Below, one piece after another: positions 8,719 to 17,432 of a DNA stretch of 64,000 bases. The notes below the pieces were generated by a model. It was not told the DNA's origin. It did no database searches and saw nothing but the letters and a program-made list of their open reading frames with translations. The DNA is taken from positions 6,026 to 70,025 of the forward strand of contig CAYNST010000004.1 of NCBI GenBank assembly GCA_964399955.1, read 5' to 3'. Position numbers and translations under genes: made by a program. Numbering within the stretch: the stretch's first letter is position 1; the number at the start of each line of letters is the position of its first letter. This DNA comes from CAYNST01 sp964399955 (lineage in GTDB: Bacteria; Pseudomonadota; Gammaproteobacteria; Pseudomonadales; Cellvibrionaceae).

Positions 8719-9891
8719 ATGAATATGAGACTTGCACAGTTGTACGCGCAAATTGGCAGCCACTTCAGTGTGAAAAACGCCATCAACAAAATGTACTTTG
8801 GGCGTCCCTTTCCTGAAAACTGCCAAAAGTTGCTGTTTCTCTACGAGTCTGACAACTCCATAGCCTTCAGCCAGGCGTTCCCCTTCCTGTATTACTCGCG
8901 GGAGATTTGTGAGCAATACAATATCTGCGTACGCACGGTCTCCCGGGACGATTTTGAAAGTTCCCGATACAGAGACTACAGCGATATCGACATTATCTGC
9001 TTCCAAAGCTCTTTTACAATGGACGAAGCAGAGCTGGACGGCTTCATTAAAAAAGCCCGCTTCAAAAGCCCTAACGCGCGTTTGGTCTACTTCGACTGGT
9101 TTGCGCCTTTGGACCTCCGCTTGGCCAGCCTGCTGAATGAGCGCGTTGACTGTTATGTGAAGAAGCAGGTATTCAGCGATCTGGACCGGTATCGCCAACC
9201 AACCATGGGCGATACAAATTTGATGGATTACTACGGCAAGATGTTTGGCTTGGAGTATCCCCAACAATATTTCCCGGTCCCGGAGGGGTTTTTCAGGAAG
9301 CTCTTGCTGGGACCGGGGTTCTTCACCGCCGACTTTATGCTGGCGCAGTTTCATGGTGCCCAGCCGCCTCTGGCAGGGCGGCAGCAATCTATAGATGTCC
9401 ACGCTCGGCTGGGGGCCAATGGCAGCGACTGGTACACGCGCATGCGCAAGCTGTCGTTGGATGCGGTATCGGCAATCCCCGGTATTGAAACCGTGACAAC
9501 GACAGGCATTCAGCAAAAGAAGTATTTGGCCGAGCTGGCAGATTCCAAAATTTGCTTTAGCCCCTTTGGTTACGGGGAGGTCTGCTGGCGTGATTACGAA
9601 GCCGTCATGTGCGGCAGCCTGTTGTTCAAGCCGGATATGCAACATATTCGCACAGAGCCGAACATCTTCGTCAACGGAGAGACTTATGTTGCGCTTCGCT
9701 GGGATTTCTCCGATCTGGAAGAAAAAGTTAAATACTATCTGGAGAACGAGAGCGAGCGGCAGAGAATCACCCAAAACGCGTTTGAACTGGTGCAATCTTA
9801 TTTGGCAGAAAAGCGCTTTCTGAAGCAGATGAAGCCGCTTTTTACGCTTGCGGCCACTAAAGCCCAGTTGTCGCGCAATATGGTTGCTTAA
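8719..9891 (+). CDS. Glycosyltransferase-like protein (exostosin/CgeB-type C-terminal domain)
   Basis: 390 residues from the ATG at 8719; a GTG at 8638 would add 27 poorly coding residues. The N-terminal half (LLFLYESDNSIAFSQAFPFL, YSDIDIICFQSSF) looks like a GT-B Rossmann domain. The C-terminal part KICFSPFGYGEVCWRDYEA, VMCGSLLFKPDM and FVNGETYVALRWDFSDLEE matches the family 1-like/exostosin-like C-domain, where a conserved Glu-rich patch binds the nucleotide sugar. No signal peptide is seen, so it is cytoplasmic. The third gene of the plus-strand run that starts at 7129. The sugar specificity is unknown. Confidence 0.75.
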   Translation: MNMRLAQLYAQIGSHFSVKNAINKMYFGRPFPENCQKLLFLYESDNSIAFSQAFPFLYYSREICEQYNICVRTVSRDDFESSRYRDYSDIDIICFQSSFTMDEAELDGFIKKARFKSPNARLVYFDWFAPLDLRLASLLNERVDCYVKKQVFSDLDRYRQPTMGDTNLMDYYGKMFGLEYPQQYFPVPEGFFRKLLLGPGFFTADFMLAQFHGAQPPLAGRQQSIDVHARLGANGSDWYTRMRKLSLDAVSAIPGIETVTTTGIQQKKYLAELADSKICFSPFGYGEVCWRDYEAVMCGSLLFKPDMQHIRTEPNIFVNGETYVALRWDFSDLEEKVKYYLENESERQRITQNAFELVQSYLAEKRFLKQMKPLFTLAATKAQLSRNMVA

Positions 9892-10617
9892 TCAGAAACC
9901 GGGCGATTTATCCGGCCGTTAGGATAAACCGGTTATACCGACCGCGCAGCTGACACCGCCCCGCCCCCGGGGCTTTCAATTGCTTCCAACACCTTCCTCC
10001 CTTTTAACACGGTCTGCGCCGCTCGGCGCAGACCGCTATCCCTTGTGGCCTGGTAGTATTAAACGCCAGCATTCATTGCTGTTCAGGCTTCACAGATGCC
10101 CGTCATCTGGATCGGAAACTCAAAATTAGCCTGGGTCTCAGCTCCCACCATGTCAAATACCCGTCACTTAGCTTCATTGTCACCGCGACAATCTGTTGGC
10201 GAGAGTCAAAAGCTCGACGCAATTCAACGTAAAATTTCCTGGTTGAAAAGATTTAAACGCCAAAATATGTTGTGAAATACTCGTGCCTGGCTCGTTCGTC
10301 GATCAAGTTGTTTCAACCATCTGCCTAATCTTTACTCCGAAATAACCAGTGTTTGCGCACTTACCTATATAAAAAGCATAAAACGGCATTATTCCCCATT
10401 AAAGTTGTTGACATTTTGCAATTTTTAATAATTGTGGCGTGCTTTTCCTCTCGGTTTCTCATTGTTGTCCCACACTTTATTCAAACGGGCGCTGGAGCGG
10501 TTTGGCTGGCGTTTCGACGCCGACGTAATTCCGACGGTGCGTTTTGACTTACTTATGAAGATCTACCTTCTGGCTGCTTGAAACAAGTGGCAAATCCTAC
10601 CAAGTGCGGAGCGATTA
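9892..10617. other. 726-bp intergenic region upstream of the beta-helix lipoprotein
   Basis: No convincing gene. It contains one perfect hairpin (listed separately) and an AT-rich tract at about 10370-10470. A TTGACA at 10408-10413 is followed by TA-rich sequence, which may be the promoter of the lipoprotein gene that starts at 10618. No good -10 at the right spacing is clear. A 64-codon ORF at 10353-10547 has no ribosome-binding site and no recognisable features. Confidence 0.6.
10011..10034. terminator. Perfect 10-bp hairpin after the glycosyltransferase run
   Basis: GGTCTGCGCC (10011-10020) pairs perfectly with GGCGCAGACC (10025-10034) around a GCTC loop, 120 nt after the stop at 9891. 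No T run follows on either strand, so it may be an mRNA-stabilising stem or a weak terminator. Confidence 0.4.
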
Positions 10618-13600
10618 ATGTTTAAGCGAGTTAACCCTTTCGCGGTGCTGTTGCTGTCAGCAACTCTCACCGGTTGTTTACCTGAAGATTTGGCCTTGGA
10701 GTTAAATGGATTGAGCACTGATAACACTCCGCCAGAAATCACCCTGGCAGGTGCGGCGATCGTCAATGTGGAATGGGGCTCAGTGTACCAAGACCCCGGC
10801 TTCACTGCGTTTGATGCCGAAGACGGAGATATAACACACAAAGTTTTGACTGATGGTCATGCAGTAAATACCAGTCAGGAGGGGTTTTACCACGTAACTT
10901 ATCAAGTTAAGGATTCCGGTAACGCCAGAGCCAAGGAAAAAAGCCGTATTGTTGTAGTTTTGCAACCGCAGGATGGCTTGCCGGATCCTGCCCCGGTTGA
11001 CCCGACACCTGTTGACCCGACGCCGGTTGACCCGACGCCTGTTGACCCGACGCCTGTTGACCCGACACCGGTTGATCCAACACCCGTTGATCCCGTGCCG
11101 GAAGATCCAGACCCGATTGAAGAAGAGCCTGGGGTTGATGTGCCAGAGGATCCGGATGCAGAAAACCCTCCCGTTGTGCATGTGCCAGCCATTTTGTCTT
11201 TCAAATTGATTGGCTTCACCGGCGCCAACAATAAAGAGGTTCTGGACCTGCAATCTTTGCAATCAGGCGATGTGGTAGATCTGTCACTGATGACGACCAA
11301 CCTGGTTAACGTCATGGCTGTGTCCGCCGACCAGACCCGTACAGGCAGTGTGCATTTTGAGCTGGAAGGCCCTGTCTCAATTAACCGATATGAAAATGTG
11401 GCAATTTACACCATGGCACCTGAGCCGGAAAATCTGGATATCTCCGAAAACGGCTTGCCGGTGGGTGACTACACTCTTTCCGCTACCAGTTATGCACTGC
11501 CGGATATGAACGGTGATCGCAGTCGTACCACCACCATTACCTTCTCAGTGGTTGAGGGCGAGAGCGTTGATCCAACCATTACGGTTACCCCCAGTATCTT
11601 GGGGCTGGATTTTGTCGCAGTTGCAGATGATTCCAATGAATACATTCAAGTTAAGCGGCTTGCTAATGGAGTGAAGATTGACCTTGCCACCCTGGCGGCG
11701 AGTAGAGTGAATGTATTGGCTGAATCAGAGAACGTTGAAAAAACCGGCAGCGTAAGGTTCTCATTAAGCGGGCCCATTGCAATAGATCGGGTTGAGAATG
11801 TTGCTGAATACACCATGGCCGATGGCGGACAGCATCTCAGTATTGATCCCAAGCAGAGTCAGTTTCCGGTTGGTCACTACACCCTGAGTGTGACGCCTTT
11901 TTCTGCGGCCGATGGCCTAGGTGTGCCCGGGCGCACCCGGACCGTGTCCTTTGAAGTTATGCGTACGCCGCCAGTTGCTCCACCAGTGGTAACGCTGCTG
12001 GCTGTGGATGATTACTTCACCATGCAGTTCGAGGAACAAAAGACTTTCACCGTAACGGCGAACGATACTTTTTCCAAAAGCCAGGCCAGCTTCAAGGTAG
12101 TGCAGTATCCCAAGAAGGGTGAAGCTGTAATGGGGGTGGACGGCTCATTTATTTATCACCCGCACACACACGGCGACGATATGTTCGTATACCAGGTGCG
12201 CGAAGGCGCAGTCTTCAAGCAGGCCAAGGTGTACATGACCATTTTGCCGCCCAAGCAGACCAGCACGTCCAGCTTTACTGCAATCAAGCCCTCTAGCGAC
12301 TCGCGAATAATCTACGTCAGCAGCTCTCAGGGTAATGACGCAAACGATTGCGCAAGTGCGGCCAAGCCCTGTAAATCACTAAATGCTGCATTTGGTAAGG
12401 TGCGCGCAGGTGCGCCGGACCACGTCTACTTGAAGCGCGGTGACGTTTGGAGAGGTCAGGCCATGAGCGGTATCAAGTCGGGCCGAAGTGCCAGTGAGCC
12501 CGCAGTTGTTGCATTTTACGGCGACAGTGGTCCGCGTCCGCGCATTGAGCACAACAAAAACTTTATCCATTCATTTAGTGACCGAACCGTGGTCAGTAAC
12601 ATTCATGTCATAGGCATTCATTTTGATGCTTATAAATTGACTCCTGGTGGCGCCTCCTTTACCGGCTCGGGCAGTGATCACGCTAACCTGGTGTTCCTGT
12701 TGAATTGTGAGAACGTGTTGCTGGAGGATAATATCTTCAATCACCTTGAGATAATTATTCAGAGCTACGACGGGAAATCGCCAAAGAACTTCACCTTGCG
12801 TCGCAATATCTGGACCGGTGCCTACATCAACACTTCATCTACCAGTCAAAGCAAGCGCCCCTCGAATATTTACGCGGCGGGTGTTGATGGTCTTGTCATT
12901 GAAGAGAACGTGTTTGACTATGGCGGATGGAATCCTCAGGTGAAAGGCGCAGGCGGCAACATGTATAACCACAACCTGTACCTGCAGGCCAGTAACAATG
13001 GAGATCGAGTGGTTGTGCGCAACAACATCATCACCCGGGCATCCAGTCACGGCGTGCAGATGCGTGCTGGTGGCTTGGCTGAAGATAACTTTTTTGGCCG
13101 CAACGCAATTGGTTTGTTGATGGGGTATAACCAGGTGGCCCTGAAACCGGGCGTCAAGGCTCACGCCATCAATAACGTGGTCACAGAAGGGCATACCATG
13201 ATCAAAGGCGACGCTCCTTGTTCAGGCGTCAACCTTTGTTCATCAGCAGTCTACGGTGTTCACTTTGATGTCAACGGAGCGGCTGATTGGAAAGCACAGG
13301 GCAACATTGTGCATTCCCGTGCGGAGATAGACACTCTCTGGAATCAACATTACTCTGGGCTGGTGATTCGGGCGTTTGAGGGAATTGACAAGCCGGCAGT
13401 TGCTGCTTCAGGTAATCAGCAGTGGTCGTTCGGAAGCAATGTGCTGAAGAATGTTGTTCAGGTCAGCAAGCCTGGGCTGACCCTTGGCGACTACTACGCT
13501 CACTTGTCCCGAGCTGGCGTGGTCACCCAAAACCATGCGGGTTCGGATAACTTTGACCGATTCATGACGATGGTCAAGTCACGCGAACTGCAGAAGTGGG

Positions 13601-13659
13601 ATGACCGCCTGAGTGCCAAGGCTGTCAATAACTATATCCGGACCAGCTTCGGAAAGTAG
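10618..13659 (+). CDS. Secreted multi-domain lipoprotein with right-handed beta-helix
   Basis: 1013 residues with a lipoprotein signal (lipobox LTGC, Cys20). Domains in order: a DUF5011-like Ig domain (about 35-115, with YQDPGFTAFDAEDGDIT); a Pro-Val-Asp-Pro-Thr repeat linker (about 126-160) running into an acidic Pro-rich stretch; two copies of a beta-sandwich domain (about 190-315 and 325-445, both with GSV-F-L-GP and YTL-ATSY/VTPF motifs); a cadherin-like domain (about 461-548); and from about 564 a parallel beta-helix opening with IIYVSSSQGNDANDC and repeated asparagine-ladder turns. Such helices are common in polysaccharide lyases and epimerases, but I recognise no catalytic triad. In this locus a role in trimming, binding or anchoring the polymer is plausible. 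A strong terminator follows. Confidence 0.85.
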   Translation: MFKRVNPFAVLLLSATLTGCLPEDLALELNGLSTDNTPPEITLAGAAIVNVEWGSVYQDPGFTAFDAEDGDITHKVLTDGHAVNTSQEGFYHVTYQVKDSGNARAKEKSRIVVVLQPQDGLPDPAPVDPTPVDPTPVDPTPVDPTPVDPTPVDPTPVDPVPEDPDPIEEEPGVDVPEDPDAENPPVVHVPAILSFKLIGFTGANNKEVLDLQSLQSGDVVDLSLMTTNLVNVMAVSADQTRTGSVHFELEGPVSINRYENVAIYTMAPEPENLDISENGLPVGDYTLSATSYALPDMNGDRSRTTTITFSVVEGESVDPTITVTPSILGLDFVAVADDSNEYIQVKRLANGVKIDLATLAASRVNVLAESENVEKTGSVRFSLSGPIAIDRVENVAEYTMADGGQHLSIDPKQSQFPVGHYTLSVTPFSAADGLGVPGRTRTVSFEVMRTPPVAPPVVTLLAVDDYFTMQFEEQKTFTVTANDTFSKSQASFKVVQYPKKGEAVMGVDGSFIYHPHTHGDDMFVYQVREGAVFKQAKVYMTILPPKQTSTSSFTAIKPSSDSRIIYVSSSQGNDANDCASAAKPCKSLNAAFGKVRAGAPDHVYLKRGDVWRGQAMSGIKSGRSASEPAVVAFYGDSGPRPRIEHNKNFIHSFSDRTVVSNIHVIGIHFDAYKLTPGGASFTGSGSDHANLVFLLNCENVLLEDNIFNHLEIIIQSYDGKSPKNFTLRRNIWTGAYINTSSTSQSKRPSNIYAAGVDGLVIEENVFDYGGWNPQVKGAGGNMYNHNLYLQASNNGDRVVVRNNIITRASSHGVQMRAGGLAEDNFFGRNAIGLLMGYNQVALKPGVKAHAINNVVTEGHTMIKGDAPCSGVNLCSSAVYGVHFDVNGAADWKAQGNIVHSRAEIDTLWNQHYSGLVIRAFEGIDKPAVAASGNQQWSFGSNVLKNVVQVSKPGLTLGDYYAHLSRAGVVTQNHAGSDNFDRFMTMVKSRELQKWDDRLSAKAVNNYIRTSFGK
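10993..11097 (+). repeat. Seven 15-bp tandem repeats encoding PVDPT
   Basis: Seven in-frame copies of a 15-bp unit, CC(G/T/C)GTTGA(C/T)CC(G/A/C)AC(A/G), encode a Pro-Val-Asp-Pro-Thr spacer between the first Ig-like domain and the rest of the lipoprotein. The seventh unit ends in Val. Third-position differences show the array is not fully homogenised. Confidence 0.95.
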
Positions 13660-13709
13660 CTAAGCCAATGAGGCCCATCGCCATTCAGGCGAGGGGCTGA
13701 AACCAGAAA

Positions 13710-13741
13710 GGCGCCTGACGCAACATCAGGCGCCTTTTTTT
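13710..13741 (+). terminator. Rho-independent terminator
   Basis: A 9-bp GC-rich stem (GGCGCCTGA with TCAGGCGCC), a 7-nt loop and seven Ts, 50 nt after the stop of the beta-helix lipoprotein gene. Confidence 0.93.
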
Positions 13742-13918
13742 GCGGGAGAAACAACGGCGTAAAAGTAAAAGAACGGCTGCAGTGGCTCAACATGGCCATT
13801 GGGGACGGATTGCCTGGTGAGGCGGTTGGAGAGGTAACCGCTAAGCGCTCACCGACGCACTGCTGGAGATCCTAAAGTGATGCGCCTGCGGGCAACCGCA
13901 GACGCACTGACTCACCGT

Positions 13919-15586
13919 TTAGATGGCAAGATTCGCAGGCTGAGCTTCTTTTGCGGTGAGCCCCTTCACGCACTTCCCCTTGATATGAGTGGGGACGGGA
14001 GCCTGCATCAGCGCCAGTATGGTGGGTGCAATGTCCAGGGCGTGGCCGTCTGAGATCGGCGCGCCCTTCTGGATGCCTTGCCCGCTGACAAACATGAACC
14101 CGGTATGGCGATGGCTGCCTGCTCGGAAATGCGGTACGGGGCCTATGCGTCCAAATTGTGGGTGTTCAACGGCGTCTGTAGCAAACTCTTCCTGCCAGGC
14201 GACGACGATATCTGCGTCTGACAGGCGGGGGTTGTTATCCAGTGGCTCCTTGCGCGTTTTGATGATGTGTTTCACCATGGGCACGCCGCTGCGTGAGCAT
14301 TTCAGTTTGCCCAACTCTGCACAAATTTCATCTACTACGCGATGATAGTCTGCAGGTTCAACAAGGCCGTGAGTCTCCCGGCCTTTCAAGTTGATGCGGA
14401 TGTAGCCTTCGGAGAAACTTGGCAAAGCAAACGCCTGCATCTTGGGCCAAAGTTGGTTGTACCACAGGGTTGGCTGGTACCAGGGGCGGTCTCCAAACAA
14501 TTGTTTGGCTTTCACCGGTCCCATTGGGTAGTCCGGACTGTCAAACTCAAGTGCTGGTGCCAGCTTGTTGTATACCCGCGTTGGCAGCTTTTCCCGTGCG
14601 AATTTGATCAGTGGGTTGCCCTTGCCAATTGTATTCCAGACATGGCGCTCCCAGGTGTTCCAGGTCTGGCGGGTTACCGGCTCACTCAGCTCGGCAACAT
14701 TGCCCAGCGCGGGCCGCTGGAAGCAATAGCGGTACATGAATTCCGGCAAAAAGAAGGTGGAGGGCAGGTCCATGGTGTTGGGGCCCATTCCATGCGCGGA
14801 GAAGACCACTACCTTGGCGTCTGCCGGCGCCTGAGCCAAAATGTCGCCTATGGCCGCGTCTATTTCTTTGAATACATTTTTCAGGGGATCCTTGGGCAGC
14901 TTGTCTCGACCCGGAATGTCGGCGTTGTACAGTGGGTGCTCCGGTTGAAACTGCCAGAAGTTGTGGCCGGCTCCGTGTGTCTCCCCAAAAACCGTAAGGA
15001 AGAGGTCCCACTTCTCCCTCTGCAGCAGGTCGACGCAGACCTTGGCTCTGGCGCGTACGCCCGTTACCAGCATATCGTAGACGCGGGCCACAGCATCCAT
15101 ATTAAGCGCGTGTGCGTAGTCGCGATGCAGACCCGGGTGCTCTCCGTGTTTCGCCATTAGCTCGGCATAAACCGCGGGGTCATTGGACTCCTGCTCAATT
15201 TGGGGGGAGTGTGCACCCCAGGCATTGAACTGCAGGCCATTGAGGTTCTTTTGCAAGCGTACTTGCGGAACATCAAAGGAGCAAACCCTGAATTTGTCAC
15301 CCAGCGCAAAGAACGCAGGGTATTCGTCGTACTCGTAGGCGGCGCGGGTGTGAATGTTGTAATCAGGTGAATATTTCAGCGGCGTCCAGTAGCCGGTTTC
15401 CTCTGGCATAACGCCGGTGGCAAAGGTCGTCCACGGCAACTCCGCCGTGAATACGTCAAAATTCTCCAATTGCCCATAGCAGCCTGCGGCTTTAAGTTTG
15501 GCAAAGTTCGGAAGCTCGCCCTCGTCCATCCACTTTTCAAGAATGGTCGGTTCTGCCGAATCCAATCCTATAGCGATAACAGTCAT
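13919..15586 (-). CDS. Alkaline-phosphatase-superfamily phosphodiesterase/pyrophosphatase
   Basis: 555-residue enzyme of the type I phosphodiesterase/nucleotide pyrophosphatase clan. The start at 15586 has AGAGGA 9 nt upstream. No signal peptide is visible, so it is predicted cytoplasmic, unlike classical alkaline phosphatase. Metal-site features: VIAIGLDSAEP (Asp8 region), the nucleophile region LPWTTFATGVMPE (Thr at about 52-53), FGETHGAGH, VVFSAHGMGPN and, near the C-terminus, SHRHTGFMFVSGQGI with GHALDIAPTILAL. Relatives occur in polysaccharide loci and may hydrolyse lipid-linked or nucleotide-linked phosphates. It lies 72 nt downstream of the GT4 gene, in a shared operon. The substrate is not known. 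Confidence 0.85.
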   Translation of the reverse strand: MTVIAIGLDSAEPTILEKWMDEGELPNFAKLKAAGCYGQLENFDVFTAELPWTTFATGVMPEETGYWTPLKYSPDYNIHTRAAYEYDEYPAFFALGDKFRVCSFDVPQVRLQKNLNGLQFNAWGAHSPQIEQESNDPAVYAELMAKHGEHPGLHRDYAHALNMDAVARVYDMLVTGVRARAKVCVDLLQREKWDLFLTVFGETHGAGHNFWQFQPEHPLYNADIPGRDKLPKDPLKNVFKEIDAAIGDILAQAPADAKVVVFSAHGMGPNTMDLPSTFFLPEFMYRYCFQRPALGNVAELSEPVTRQTWNTWERHVWNTIGKGNPLIKFAREKLPTRVYNKLAPALEFDSPDYPMGPVKAKQLFGDRPWYQPTLWYNQLWPKMQAFALPSFSEGYIRINLKGRETHGLVEPADYHRVVDEICAELGKLKCSRSGVPMVKHIIKTRKEPLDNNPRLSDADIVVAWQEEFATDAVEHPQFGRIGPVPHFRAGSHRHTGFMFVSGQGIQKGAPISDGHALDIAPTILALMQAPVPTHIKGKCVKGLTAKEAQPANLAI

Positions 15587-15658
15587 AATTGTATTCCTCT
15601 AATTTCAGAATCTTGGATGACGAATCAGTTCGCCGCGTACGATGGGGGGAAGCGCTAT

Positions 15659-16804
15659 CTAGGCCCGCGCTTGAACGGCGCCTGCCAGTTCGGCAATTCG
15701 TTTTGACCAGGCATCCCAGTTCAGGCGCTCTTCGTACGCGCGGCGACAGGACTTGCTCAAAGCCGGATAAAGCTCTGGTTGTTCCAGTAGCTCAATTGCC
15801 TTGTCTGCGTATGTGGAGCCGCCGGCAGACCCAGGAATAAGGAAGCCGTTTACCCCCTCTTCCACCAGTGTCGCTATACCTCCAACGTCTGCCACAATGG
15901 CCGGCATGCTGAATGCATTGGCCTCGGCTATCACCATGGGGGTACAGTCGGCTCGAGTGGGCAGAACCAGAAAGTGTGAGCGGTGCAGAATTTCAATGTA
16001 GCGACGCTGTTGCTCTGGCACGTTTTTGTTGAGATAGGGAATAACCTCAACGTTCTGGGGAACCCGGGTGTCAGGCTCGCAACCAATTATGGTCAGGCGG
16101 GCGTCGATGCCACGCTCGGTTAGCGATTTAATCATTTCAATGGCCAGGCTGCCGCCCTTGCGGCGCCACTCCTTGCCGACAAACAACAGCTCCAGCGGGC
16201 TGGCGAGGCTTTTTTCCGCGCCCTGAAGAGGAACCGTATCCATGTTGAGGCCAAAAGGAATCACATTGATCTTTTCCGATTCTGTAGCAAAGATATCGGC
16301 AAACTCTCGTTGGGCTCTTTCAGCCATGAAGTGTGACGAGTACACGACCTTTCGGCTCATTTTTAGTACAGTCCGCTCCTGTTCGAACGCAATGTCCTCC
16401 ACCGGCTGTGGATAGGTCTCCCGAATGAACAGGGGCGTCGCGTCGGTGACGAAAATGACCGGGGGGATAGTCTCCGGGTGCGTGAGGCTGGCCAGAATCT
16501 CTGATGCAACCGGAGCGACCACTACGTCCAGATTGGCGCTGTGGCGCGCCAGATCGCGCTCCATGATGCGCACGAAATACTTGAAGAGCCGACCGCGCAC
16601 CCAGGTAAGAGAAGCGAACCTGCCGTTGTTCATGGAGCGGTAGGCGCGGCTGGACCAACCCTTGGCCTGATGAAACTGTTCTCCGATGACGGTGACCTCA
16701 ACCTCCGGCAGCCTTGCCAGCGCCTGATGGATGTAGTAAACCGTGCCGCTGAAGTTGTTGCGGTCATACGGGTTGTGGGCACTGATGAGACCTATTCTTA
16801 GCAT
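15659..16804 (-). CDS. Glycosyltransferase family 4
   Basis: GT-B retaining glycosyltransferase, 381 residues. The N-terminus MLRIGLISAHNPYDRNNFSG has the family's glycine-containing loop after strand 1. The C-domain shows LLFVGKEWRRKGGSLAIEM, LTIIGCEPD and the donor-site segment LPTRADCTPMVIAEANAFSM (about residues 285-304), where the final E-x-N-A replaces the usual E-A-x-A. VADVGGIATLVEEGVNGFL follows. First gene of a minus-strand pair with the phosphodiesterase-like gene. It is the second GT4 of the polysaccharide locus. Confidence 0.9.
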   Translation of the reverse strand: MLRIGLISAHNPYDRNNFSGTVYYIHQALARLPEVEVTVIGEQFHQAKGWSSRAYRSMNNGRFASLTWVRGRLFKYFVRIMERDLARHSANLDVVVAPVASEILASLTHPETIPPVIFVTDATPLFIRETYPQPVEDIAFEQERTVLKMSRKVVYSSHFMAERAQREFADIFATESEKINVIPFGLNMDTVPLQGAEKSLASPLELLFVGKEWRRKGGSLAIEMIKSLTERGIDARLTIIGCEPDTRVPQNVEVIPYLNKNVPEQQRRYIEILHRSHFLVLPTRADCTPMVIAEANAFSMPAIVADVGGIATLVEEGVNGFLIPGSAGGSTYADKAIELLEQPELYPALSKSCRRAYEERLNWDAWSKRIAELAGAVQARA

Positions 16805-17432
16805 GGCGATGGTTCAGTCCGAAACTCAAGTTATGCAAGGGGGGCGCCGCAGCCGATTGCCCGTCACCTGCAGGATTTGTGCCTCATGGGCTATATTGAT
16901 AGTCTGCCAGTACGTCTGATATGCAGGCGCGAACTGCATAAACTGGGTTTGGTTCAGCTAAAGCCACTTTTTATGATCATTTTTTGTACTGCTTGGCGCG
17001 GCCGGGCATCTTAAGTGTCAGGAAATCAGGCACATTCGGAGGTTTTATGGGTTTCATAGTCTGATATCCTCGCGTCGGGGCACTCGCTGGGCATTATAGC
17101 TGTTCCTCGTCCCAGAATAGCTTGTTGCTGTACTTTGTGACAAAGGCAGGCGAGATTGGCCATGAAGTTGCAGCCAACGGCCCGAATACGTTGACCGGCG
17201 CGCTTGGAACCTATACGGGTGTCAGGGCAAAGTGTGCCGTCGCCCGGCAAGCTAAGGGAGACTGTCAAAGGCCTCGACACCCCTGGTGAGCGTAAATACC
17301 GGTCGCGACCTTCACAGTTGCCCGCTCATTGCTCTGGCGAGGCACCTATATGATGACATGAGCAGGCGCGCCGACCGATGTCTTGTCCCTCTTTGGCCCT
17401 GTTAGATTCCTTCAATTTGGTTGTTGACTGCT
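16805..17432. other. 628-bp divergent intergenic region
   Basis: Region between the minus-strand GT4 gene and the plus-strand polymerase gene. It should carry two divergent promoters. I find no clear consensus promoter, hairpin or conserved RNA. An 84-codon minus-strand ORF (17026-17280) has no coding signature. Confidence 0.5.

Noticed and set aside
10993..11097. 15-bp tandem repeats considered as a CRISPR array or regulatory iterons
   Set aside because: The units are contiguous, in frame and encode PVDPT within a clear protein.
17026..17280. 84-codon minus-strand frame in the gap before the polymerase gene
   Set aside because: No ribosome-binding site, no hydrophobic or domain pattern, and unusual Cys content.
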